Positions 8,816 to 16,104 of a stretch of DNA of 64,000 bases are shown here, piece after piece. The notes beneath the pieces were generated by a model. The model saw only the letters and a list, made by a program, of their open reading frames with translations, searched no databases and was not told the origin of the DNA. This stretch comes from Treponema socranskii subsp. paredis ATCC 35535 (GTDB lineage Bacteria > Spirochaetota > Spirochaetia > Treponematales > Treponemataceae), in assembly GCA_000413015.1 (NCBI GenBank), contig KE332516.1, positions 443,846 to 507,845 of the forward strand. The letters are read 5' to 3'. The position numbers and the translations under genes were made by a program. Positions within the stretch are counted from its first letter, which is position 1. Each line of letters opens with the position of its first letter.

Positions 8816-10666
8816 ATGACAAAGACAATCGCATTGCTCGGACAGCCGAACTCGGGAAAATCAACGCTGTATAACGGGCTTACGGGTTCGCACCAGCACG
8901 TCGGCAATTGGCCCGGAAAAACGGTAGAACAAAAAGAAGGATATTTCACTATCGACGGAGAGCGATACATCGTCGCAGATCTTCCGGGAAGCTATTCCCT
9001 TTCGGCGGGTTCACAGGAAGAGGAGATAACGCGCGCCTACATCGCATCCGGTAAAGCCGACATCGTCTGCGTCCTCGCCGACGCCTCTCAGCTCAGGCGA
9101 AACCTCTACATGCTCGCCGACTTCGCACCGATGCGCGTACCTGCCGTTTTAATCCTCAATATGATGGATGTCGCAAAGCTGCAGGGAAAATCGATCGATA
9201 CGGCACTCCTTTCAAAGCGACTCGGCATCACCGTCGTTCCTTTTGTCGCCGCCGACAGAAAAAAATATCCCGAACTGAAAGATATACTCCGAAGAGAATT
9301 TAATAATCCGAAAAAAATCGATACGGAAAAACTCGACGCTCTTTGCGGCGGTGCGAAAAGCGAAATGGAACTTGCGAACGCCCGCTTTCAATGGATCGAA
9401 GCGCTGCTCGACGGCGTCGTCACAGGCGAAAAAAAGCGCGCAGCGCTTTCAAAAGCCGACCGCGTCTTTACGAGCCGCCGCTGGGGAAAGCCGTTTTCCG
9501 TCGCTGTCATGCTGCTCGCTTTCGTCGCGTCGATGATCATGGCCGTACCGCTCATGGGACTCGGATCGTTTATTCCTCGTCTCGCATCTCCCCTTCTCCA
9601 TCGCCTCATGCAAGCCGGACACGCGGCTCCTTTTTTGGAATCGCTCGCTGCCGATTTGATCCCGAACGTCGTGTACTTTGCCGCCGCGATGGCGGGCTTT
9701 GTCGTCGGCGTAACGTTTACATTTACGGCGCTCGAAGAGACGGGATTTTTGGCGCGCATTTCCTACGCTTTCGACGGAACGATGACGAAGCTCGGGCTGC
9801 AGGGAAAAAGCATCTGCCCCATGCTGATGGGTTTGGGCTGCACGATCGGAGGAGCCGCAGGCGCGCGCGTCATCGACAATTGGGGACAGCGCATACTGAC
9901 GATCATGCTTACGTGGGCGGTACCCTGCGCCGCCATCGCTACCGTCATGCCGACGCTCGCGACGATCTTTTTCGGCGCACACGGCATCCTCGTCATGCTC
10001 GGCATCTATGCGTATATGTTTTTTATGATATTCATCACGGCAAAGATTTTCGGCAACAAGCTTTCGCCCGCCGCAGAGCGTACCGGCATGCTCATGGAAC
10101 TTCCGCCGTATCACCGGCCAAGATGGGCAAACGTGCTTTATACGTCGGTTGCAAAATCGTGGGACATCTTTAAGAGGTCGCTCCGCGTCATATTTTTGAT
10201 TTCGGTAATTTTTTGGGTGCTTTCGTTTTCATCGACGGGACGCGCGGAAAACAGCATCATCTATCGATTCGGCACGTACATCGAACCGGTTACGCGCTTT
10301 TTCGGATTGGGCTGGCAGACTTTTATCGCCTTTCTCGCATCCGCCGTTTCAAAAGAAGCGGTGCTCGGAGTATTGAATTCGCTTTATGTCGGAACGGGCG
10401 ATGTTATGACGGCGACCTTTTTGTCGAAAACCGCCGGCGCGTCAAGCGGAAACCTCGCATCCGTTTTGCCCGAAGCGATTTCAAAAGCGGAAGCACTCGC
10501 CTTTATGTTCGCCGTTTCGTTCAACGTGCCCTGCCTCATGGCAGTTACGGCGACATACCGCGAAACGCATTCGCTCAAATGGACGGCATCGATCGCGTTC
10601 TACTATATCGCAAGCGCGCTTGTCCTGTCGTTCATCGTGTATCACATCGCGGTTTTAATAATGTAG
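8816..10666 (+). CDS. feoB: FeoB, ferrous iron (or Mn) transporter GTPase
   Basis: 616 residues, shorter than the common 700-780. N-terminal G domain: G1 GQPNSGKST (9-17), switch region NWPGKTVEQ, G3 DLPGSYSL, G4 LNMMD; then a membrane core from about residue 220 to the end with eight or so hydrophobic segments. The two Gate regions are recognisable by LGLQGKSICPMLMGLGC and FNVPCLMAVTATYRETHS. In Gate 1 the usual CNVPAIMATR is replaced by CTIGGAAGAR, which may alter metal selectivity. Coupled to feoA; no feoC is seen. The C-terminal cytosolic extension of longer FeoBs is absent. Confidence 0.93.
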   Translation: MTKTIALLGQPNSGKSTLYNGLTGSHQHVGNWPGKTVEQKEGYFTIDGERYIVADLPGSYSLSAGSQEEEITRAYIASGKADIVCVLADASQLRRNLYMLADFAPMRVPAVLILNMMDVAKLQGKSIDTALLSKRLGITVVPFVAADRKKYPELKDILRREFNNPKKIDTEKLDALCGGAKSEMELANARFQWIEALLDGVVTGEKKRAALSKADRVFTSRRWGKPFSVAVMLLAFVASMIMAVPLMGLGSFIPRLASPLLHRLMQAGHAAPFLESLAADLIPNVVYFAAAMAGFVVGVTFTFTALEETGFLARISYAFDGTMTKLGLQGKSICPMLMGLGCTIGGAAGARVIDNWGQRILTIMLTWAVPCAAIATVMPTLATIFFGAHGILVMLGIYAYMFFMIFITAKIFGNKLSPAAERTGMLMELPPYHRPRWANVLYTSVAKSWDIFKRSLRVIFLISVIFWVLSFSSTGRAENSIIYRFGTYIEPVTRFFGLGWQTFIAFLASAVSKEAVLGVLNSLYVGTGDVMTATFLSKTAGASSGNLASVLPEAISKAEALAFMFAVSFNVPCLMAVTATYRETHSLKWTASIAFYYIASALVLSFIVYHIAVLIM

Positions 10667-10698
10667 CGGATTCGTGCAAACAGGATTTTATTCATTGA

Positions 10699-10885
10699 AA
10701 TGCGGCATTGGGGCTGTCTCAAAAGTCGGTTACTTTCTCGACAGCCCCAATGCCGCATTCGTGCGCGAGCTTCGCAACGAGCGCATAAGCGCGAAGTTTC
10801 GAGCAGCGTACATGTATATGCACGGTTTTTTTGAAAAATCGACGTCAAAAGCGCGGCACCGTTTCAGAGGCGATTTCAAATGTAC
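10699..10885. repeat. Interspersed repeat family 1, copy A, with 20-bp stem-loop
   Basis: Starts with a perfect 20-base inverted repeat (10699-10718 and 10740-10759, AATGCGGCATT outermost, 21-base loop), followed by a segment shared with copies at 30.3 and 30.5 kb (GCGCATAAGCGCGAAGTTTCGAG and a run of T and A). No U-tract follows the stem, so it is not a simple terminator. Confidence 0.75.
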
Positions 10886-10960
10886 GATTTTTAAAGACCG
10901 CCCCGTATGCATCAACAGGGCGTCTTTATGCGATTATAAAAAACAAAGATACGATAAAAA

Positions 10961-11033
10961 AGCCAACTACCGGACTTGAACCGATCACCGCCGCATTACG
11001 AATGCGATGCTCTACCGGATGAGCTAAGTTGGC
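10961..11033 (-). tRNA. tRNA-Thr (anticodon CGT)
   Basis: Folds as a cloverleaf on the minus strand: acceptor GCCAACT/AGTTGGC, D-arm GCTC...GAGC, anticodon stem TCGCA/TGCGG around loop TTCGTAA (anticodon CGT, reads ACG), T-arm with GGTTCAAGTCC. CCA is not encoded. A T-run follows the 3' end. Confidence 0.95.
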
Positions 11034-11045
11034 AAATATGTGCGA

Positions 11046-11074
11046 ACTATAGCATAATTACCTGATTATGGCAA
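11046..11074 (-). promoter_or_regulatory. Promoter of tRNA-Thr
   Basis: TTGCCA (11069-11074), 17-base spacer, TATAGT (11046-11051) on the minus strand, ending 12 bases before the mature tRNA 5' end. Confidence 0.8.
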
Positions 11075-11095
11075 TATGCTTTTTTCCCGATCCGC

Positions 11096-11329
11096 TTATT
11101 TTTTCTCTTCGCGTTCGCGAGCTTCTCTTTCTTCGCGTGCAGCTTCTTTTTTATCTTTGATATCGGCAACACCGATAAACAGACAGATAAGACCGACAAG
11201 AGCTGAAAGGACAGGCAGACAGCCTTTGAGAAAAACCAGTACGTCCGCGCCCCAGTTGAGCGGAAACGAAGGAAGCAATGCAAAAAAAGTAAATGCGATA
11301 AAAATGATTCCTGCAATCAACGACACCAT
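11096..11329 (-). CDS. Small membrane protein with charged C-terminal coil
   Basis: 77 residues, function unknown. Two hydrophobic segments (about residues 3-20, LIAGIIFIAFTFFALL, and 35-55, PVLSALVGLICLFIGVADI) are followed by a Lys/Glu/Arg-rich tail (KKEAAREEREAREREEKK) that should form a charged helix in the cytoplasm. The ATG at 11329 is preferred over 11341 because GGGAG stands six bases upstream. It is divergent from azlC and convergent with nothing obvious; the tRNA-Thr gene follows on the same strand. Nothing in the sequence tells its partner or role. Confidence 0.65.
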   Translation of the reverse strand: MVSLIAGIIFIAFTFFALLPSFPLNWGADVLVFLKGCLPVLSALVGLICLFIGVADIKDKKEAAREEREAREREEKK

Positions 11330-11512
11330 AAGAACTCCCATACATTGTGTGTATTGGAATATAATAACTCGAATACGAAGTTTTGTAAATGACCGGACAA
11401 AACAAGAGTACCGAAGCGGAACATGAATGAAAATGCAAAACTCCTGCGCTCGACTTAGTTTTTGCAAAACGATATACTGCAAATCGATTTACATAAAACG
11501 GCGGCACAATTG

Positions 11513-12229
11513 ATGGAGCGCAGATATTTCGCCGAAGCGGCAAAAATCACTATTCCTGTATTGTTCGGTTATCTTGCAATCGGTATTCCGTTCGGACTCA
11601 TGATCGTAAACGCAGGCTATCCCGTGTGGATCGCTCCGATTATGAGCATAACGATGTATGCGGGAGCCGGACAATACGTCGCCGTCGGTTTGTTCGCTTC
11701 GGGCGCGCCGCTTGCGGCGATCGTTTTCACCGAACTCCTCGTCAATATCCGCCACATGGTATACGGACTTTCGCTCATCACGCGATTTAAAAATACCGGC
11801 AAGTGGAAGCCGTATTTGATTTTTGCTTTAACCGATGAAACGTATTCGCTGCTCACAAGCTGTACCGTTCCCAAGGGTGCCCGTGAAGGTGCATTTTACG
11901 GCACGATCGCTCTGCTCGATCATCTGTATTGGATTACGGGCGGCGTCATCGGAGCGGTCGCGGGCAAATTTATTCCGTTTTCGTTTGCCGGCGTCGATTT
12001 CGCCCTTACGTCTCTTTTTATGGTGCTGCTCATCGAACAGCTTGCAAAATCGCGCGACGCAACGCCTCCCCTCATCGGAGCTATTGCGGCCCTCACCGCG
12101 GTCATCCTTTCCCGCATCGGAATTCTTCCGTCGGGGCATATCCTCATAACCGCCATTGCGTTCGCACTCGCAGCGCTCGCAGCGGTAAAAGGCAGAAAAT
12201 TTAAAACCGAAACGGAGGCATCCCGATGA
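11513..12229 (+). CDS. azlC: AzlC-family branched-chain amino acid exporter subunit
   Basis: 238 residues if started at the ATG at 11513; a TTG at 11462 would add 17 residues without hydrophobic or conserved content. AzlC/YgaZ family inner-membrane protein that, with AzlD, exports branched-chain amino acids or analogues. Family features seen: PVLFGYLAIGIPFGLMIVNAG near the N-terminus, YAGAGQYVAVGLFASGA, NIRHMVYGLSL, and TDETYSLLTS, with about five to six hydrophobic segments. Its stop overlaps the azlD start by four bases, giving translational coupling. No strong Shine-Dalgarno is visible before either start. Confidence 0.9.
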   Translation: MERRYFAEAAKITIPVLFGYLAIGIPFGLMIVNAGYPVWIAPIMSITMYAGAGQYVAVGLFASGAPLAAIVFTELLVNIRHMVYGLSLITRFKNTGKWKPYLIFALTDETYSLLTSCTVPKGAREGAFYGTIALLDHLYWITGGVIGAVAGKFIPFSFAGVDFALTSLFMVLLIEQLAKSRDATPPLIGAIAALTAVILSRIGILPSGHILITAIAFALAALAAVKGRKFKTETEASR

Positions 12230-12558
12230 CACCGCTTACGCTTAAAGCGGCGCTTATTGCAACGATCATATCCGCGCTTGTCGTTTTTTTGACGCGGGCC
12301 TTTCCGTTTATAGTTTTTTCATACCGCGATCCGCCGCGCGTCATCTCTTTTATCGAAAAATATATTCCGCCGATGATCATGGCCGTCCTCGTCATCTACT
12401 GTTTTAAAGACGTGGAATTCGCATCCCGTCCGTGGGGACTTCCGTCAATCATCGCGCTCGGAACGACGGCGCTTCTGCATTTATGGAAACGGAACGCAAT
12501 GATAAGCATATTCGGCGGAACGCTCCTGTACATGGTGCTTTCGCGTCTGCCGTGCTGA
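12226..12558 (+). CDS. azlD: AzlD-family branched-chain amino acid exporter small subunit
   Basis: 110 residues, the normal size for AzlD. Four hydrophobic helices; conserved features are FLTRAFPFIVF near residue 25 and the segment YIPPMIMAVLVIYCFKD. It forms the small partner of the AzlC exporter in the inner membrane. ATGA overlap with azlC shows operon structure. The gene ends at 12558 and repeat family 1 begins about 25 bases later. Confidence 0.9.
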   Translation: MTPLTLKAALIATIISALVVFLTRAFPFIVFSYRDPPRVISFIEKYIPPMIMAVLVIYCFKDVEFASRPWGLPSIIALGTTALLHLWKRNAMISIFGGTLLYMVLSRLPC

Positions 12559-12582
12559 CAGGATATTCGATACACGTAAAAT

Positions 12583-12835
12583 CGCTCCGCACACGCATAT
12601 ATATCCGCGAGTTTTCAAAAAAACTCGAAGTTAAAAGCGCCGCGCTATTTCAGCGGTGCTTTTAAACCTTCCTTAAAATGCGGCATTGCACGAAGTGTCA
12701 ACTTTCGAAAATGCCGCATTTGTGCGCGAAAGCGCACAGTTAATAAGCGATGTTTCGGCTTCGTCCGAAACTCGAAGTTAAATTGAACGGCGCGATTTCA
12801 GACGTTCAATTCAAACCTTCCTGTGGAGTTTCATC
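12583..12835. repeat. Repeat family 1, copies B1 and B2
   Basis: Two tandem-like units each ending in a CGAAGTTAAA block followed by an inverted repeat and AAACCTTCCT. Between them AAATGCGGCATT (about 12676) and AATGCCGCATTT (about 12711) form the same stem as in copy A. The 300-base gap before the U32 gene contains nothing else but the promoter at its end. Confidence 0.7.
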
Positions 12836-12859
12836 CCGATTTCTGTTATATTTAAAGTT

Positions 12860-15064
12860 ATGGCAGAACTATTGGCGCCGGCGGGCAATATCGAATCTCT
12901 CGACGCGGCTATCGGCGAAGGTGCCGATGCGGTATATCTCGGACTCAAAAGCTTTAACGCGCGGCTTCGCACGACGAATTTTGCATGGAATCAATTCGAA
13001 GCGGCTGTCGATGCCGTTCATCGGCTCGGTAAAAAAATATACGTTACGGTCAACACGGTGTGCGAAGAAAATGAGACGGAACGACTCTACCGTCTCCTCT
13101 CCTACCTCGACAGGGTAAAACCCGACGGACTTATCGTACAGGATTTCGCCGTCATCCGCATGGCACAAGAGTTTTTTCCGTCGATGGAATTGCACGCATC
13201 GACGCAGATGAACGTTGAAAGCGCATCGGGTGTAAATCTTTTGAGCAAGGAAGGCGTAAAGCGTGTCGTCCTCGCGCGAGAACTCGGTCTGGAAGAAATA
13301 AAATCGATAAAAGCTGCATCGACGGCGGAACTCGAAGTGTTCGTACACGGCGCGCTGTGCGTGAGCGAATCGGGACTCTGTCTTTTTTCAAGCTTTCTCG
13401 GCGGAAAGTCGGCAAACCGCGGTATGTGCACGCAGGCGTGCCGCCGCTATTATGCGGCGGAAAAGAGCAGCGGCATTTCGGAAGGATATTATTTTTCACC
13501 GTGCGATCTCGAACTCATCTCCGAGATTCCCGACCTTGAAGAAGCGGGCGTCGCTTCATTTAAAATCGAAGGGCGTATGAAAAGTGCGGAATATGTCGGC
13601 GCCGTAGTAGCCGCTTACCGCTATGTTATGGATCACTGGAGAGAAGACAAAAAAGGCGCAATCATAACGGCGAAGCGTATGCTCGCATCCGATTTTGCGC
13701 GATCCAAATCGTCGTATTGGTATAATTTTAAAACGCAAGCCGAAGGCGTCGAAAAGGCGGGTGAGGAGATATTGAATCCCGATCAGGCGGGCGGTACGGG
13801 CATCTATCTCGGTAAAATCGCCGCGCTGAAACCCGCTCCCGCCGCCCTCATCGAAGCGGAAAAGAAAAACTCAGCCCCCGATACTCCGCCCGAACAGCTT
13901 CGCATACAGATGGCGCGCTTAAAAGGCGGCTCCTACGATCCCGATCCCGGAGATTCGATCCGACTGCACCGAAAGGACGATTCCGGCCGCATAAGCCGCA
14001 AAGTGCGCAGCGTAGAAACGGCGGACGACGGTACTCGGTGGCTAGACGTACCCGGCGGTTTTCAAGTCGGCGACAGCGTCTACCTTTTACAAACGAAAGC
14101 CGCATCGAAGCGTTATCCGCGCGTCCTCACACGCGACGTATCGCAGTACCGAAGACAGCCCGGAGACGAAAAGCTTCCCGTACTCGACTTGACGAGCGTC
14201 GGTAAAAACGAACTGCAGTTTTTTCCCGAAGGCTTATACGTGCAGGTGTCTTCCATAGCGGATGTGTTCGTCGTTCAATCGTCTCATCCCGTGCGCGTCG
14301 TTATCGAATTGAACAGCGAAACGTCCTACGATCTTGTAAATCACAAAACCGTGCTGCCGCTTTCCAAAAAGCAGCTCATCATTTCTCTCGATCCTTTTTG
14401 TCCGCCGGAAACCGAAAACTCATTGCGGCACATGCTCGATGTGCTCATCGCTGACGGCTTTACGACGTTTATCGTAAACAATATCGCACACATCGCGATA
14501 TTGAAAGGCAAAAAAGACGTCAACCTTATCGCCGGCCCCTACCTCTACACATTCAACCGATGGGCGGTTTCATGGCTCGAAAATCAAAACATCGGCGCGT
14601 TTGTCATGCCGTATGAAAATTCGCGAAAAAATCTTTTGGCGACTTTTCCGCCGTCCGTCCGTTCCCGTATCCTCGTGTCCGTATTCGCGTATCCCGCACT
14701 TTTCCGCATGCGGTTTAAACTGCCGCCTTCGTACGATTTTACATATTTTACCGATAAAGAGGGCGCTTCGTTTAAAGTCAATTCGACGCCTGACGGTTCT
14801 TTCGTCATGCCCGAAACCGCATTTTCGGTGACGGATAAATGCGATCTTCTCTACAGCGACGGCATCAAACGTATTTTGCTCGACTTTTCAAAGACGAAAG
14901 TGACAAAGCCCGAGTTGCGCGAAGTGATGAATTCGCTTATTAAAAAAATCCCGCTCCACGGCGCATACCGCTTTAATTGGAAAGAGGGATTTTACGTGCC
15001 GAAACGAGTCGAAGAACAAAAGACGCGCGAAACGGAAAACCGTCCCCGTACAAAAAAGAAATAA
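12860..15064 (+). CDS. U32 family protein (TrhP/RlhA-like, 'peptidase U32')
   Basis: 734 residues. The N-terminal 300 residues are a U32 domain: opening ELLAPAGNIESLDAAIGEGADAVYLG, then LHASTQMNVES, and the signature EVFVHGALCVSESGLCLFSS...RGMCTQACRRYY with conserved cysteines. Characterised U32 proteins act in tRNA or rRNA hydroxylation (TrhP, RlhA) rather than as general proteases; this one is longer than either, with a 400-residue C-terminal region including a DUF3656-like beta segment, so it is nearer RlhA in layout. TATATT lies seven bases before the ATG and no Shine-Dalgarno is seen, which suggests a leaderless transcript. Cytoplasmic; no signal peptide. Confidence 0.85.
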   Translation: MAELLAPAGNIESLDAAIGEGADAVYLGLKSFNARLRTTNFAWNQFEAAVDAVHRLGKKIYVTVNTVCEENETERLYRLLSYLDRVKPDGLIVQDFAVIRMAQEFFPSMELHASTQMNVESASGVNLLSKEGVKRVVLARELGLEEIKSIKAASTAELEVFVHGALCVSESGLCLFSSFLGGKSANRGMCTQACRRYYAAEKSSGISEGYYFSPCDLELISEIPDLEEAGVASFKIEGRMKSAEYVGAVVAAYRYVMDHWREDKKGAIITAKRMLASDFARSKSSYWYNFKTQAEGVEKAGEEILNPDQAGGTGIYLGKIAALKPAPAALIEAEKKNSAPDTPPEQLRIQMARLKGGSYDPDPGDSIRLHRKDDSGRISRKVRSVETADDGTRWLDVPGGFQVGDSVYLLQTKAASKRYPRVLTRDVSQYRRQPGDEKLPVLDLTSVGKNELQFFPEGLYVQVSSIADVFVVQSSHPVRVVIELNSETSYDLVNHKTVLPLSKKQLIISLDPFCPPETENSLRHMLDVLIADGFTTFIVNNIAHIAILKGKKDVNLIAGPYLYTFNRWAVSWLENQNIGAFVMPYENSRKNLLATFPPSVRSRILVSVFAYPALFRMRFKLPPSYDFTYFTDKEGASFKVNSTPDGSFVMPETAFSVTDKCDLLYSDGIKRILLDFSKTKVTKPELREVMNSLIKKIPLHGAYRFNWKEGFYVPKRVEEQKTRETENRPRTKKK

Positions 15065-15129
15065 ACCGTCGAACAAAAAAATGACGGGCTTTTGCCTTTT
15101 CCAAAACGGGACGAAGCTATCGAAAAAGG

Positions 15130-15340
15130 GAACTTTAAACGAGACGCTGAAATAGTGCGTCTTGTTTAATTTCGAATTTTTGAAAAAACTCGCGGATATA
15201 CGGGTACGCGACCGCGCACGAATGCGGCATTTTCGAAAGTTGATTCGAAGTCCGCGAAAGCGGACACGTAGAATCGATTCTTTGCAGAACGAGCCGGAGA
15301 CGCTAACTTCCTGCAATGCCGCATTTTTAAATAATTTTTG
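15130..15340. repeat. Repeat family 1, copy C (inverted orientation)
   Basis: Reads as the reverse complement of copies B, E and F: TTTAAACGAGACGCTGAAATAG..., TTCGAATTTTTGAAAAAACTCGCG, then AATGCGGCATTTTCG and, about 100 bases on, GCAATGCCGCATTTTT. It fills the gap between the convergent U32 and ssb genes. Confidence 0.65.
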
Positions 15341-15351
15341 AGACAGCCTTT

Positions 15352-15786
15352 TTAAAATACCGCAGCCTCTTCTTCCGTATCCTCGAATTCTTCCGCCGAT
15401 GCCGCCGTCGCTTCTACGATACCTGCAAGTTCGGCGCTCGAATCCGTTCTTTGTCCGACTTGCGGTTTGAATTCGATATGCTCGGCTATGATCGTAACGC
15501 GGCTCGCATTTTTTCCGTCCGCTCCTTTCCAACGGCTTTGCTTCAGCCTGCCTACGACGCGCAGTCCCCTTCCTTTTGTAACGCGTTTTTCGCAGTATTC
15601 CGCCATTTTGCCGAACGCTTCCACATCGAAATACGAAACTTCTTCGACGCCCCTTCCGTCTCCGCTTTTGTACCATCGATTTACCGCAAGCGGTATCGTG
15701 CATACTTTGCAGCCGTGCGGCGTTTCTTTAAATACGACATCGCGCGTAATGTTTCCTTCGAGAATAATCGAATTTAATTGATTCAT
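15352..15786 (-). CDS. ssb: Single-stranded DNA-binding protein
   Basis: 144 residues. OB-fold SSB that coats single-stranded DNA in replication and repair. The N-terminus LNSIILEGNITRDVVFKETPHG and core VNRWYKSG...SYFDVEAFGKMAEYC...GLRVVGRLKQSRWKG match the family. The acidic C-terminal tip that recruits partner proteins is present in a variant form (EEFEDTEEEAAVF rather than DDDIPF). ATG is preceded by AGGAGT at a good distance. It is single-gene and not beside rpsF/rpsR, unlike the common arrangement. Confidence 0.93.
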   Translation of the reverse strand: MNQLNSIILEGNITRDVVFKETPHGCKVCTIPLAVNRWYKSGDGRGVEEVSYFDVEAFGKMAEYCEKRVTKGRGLRVVGRLKQSRWKGADGKNASRVTIIAEHIEFKPQVGQRTDSSAELAGIVEATAASAEEFEDTEEEAAVF

Positions 15787-16044
15787 AAAAACTCCTGTTA
15801 TAACCTCTCATACCGATTCAAAACCGTATCTGCCGTTTTAAGATGAAGCGGACGCCTCTAAAAACTCGGTCGGATTTTCGGAGACGCCCAAGCCTATATT
15901 GCCGGCCGGCAAAACTTTTTGCATGCAGCGCGCATTTTATATATCGAGGAAATTTTTCATTTTCGGAGTTTTTTAGGGCAAAAAGAGATAATTTTTTGTA
16001 AACATATCCGCCCTATCCGTCCGCAGCACTTCAAAAATAAAATC

Positions 16045-16072
16045 TTGCAAAACCACTTTTTTTTTGTATAGT
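16045..16072 (+). promoter_or_regulatory. Promoter with overlapping inverted repeat, B-repeat lipoprotein gene
   Basis: TTGCAA (16045-16050) and TATAGT (16067-16072) with a 16-base spacer. The spacer and -10 are part of an inverted repeat AAAACCACT...AGTGGTTTT, which could be an operator or an early leader hairpin. The rest of the 318-base gap upstream shows nothing definite. Confidence 0.65.
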
Positions 16073-16104
16073 GGTTTTATACGAGAAATTCGTGGAGGTG
16101 TTTT

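Noticed and set aside
10699-10759. Intrinsic terminator of feoAB
   Set aside because: The stem is strong but no U-tract follows and the arm recurs in a repeat family.
12750-13118. Plus-strand frame of 122 codons overlapping the U32 start
   Set aside because: Out-of-frame reading across a repeat and the U32 coding region; no homology or RBS.
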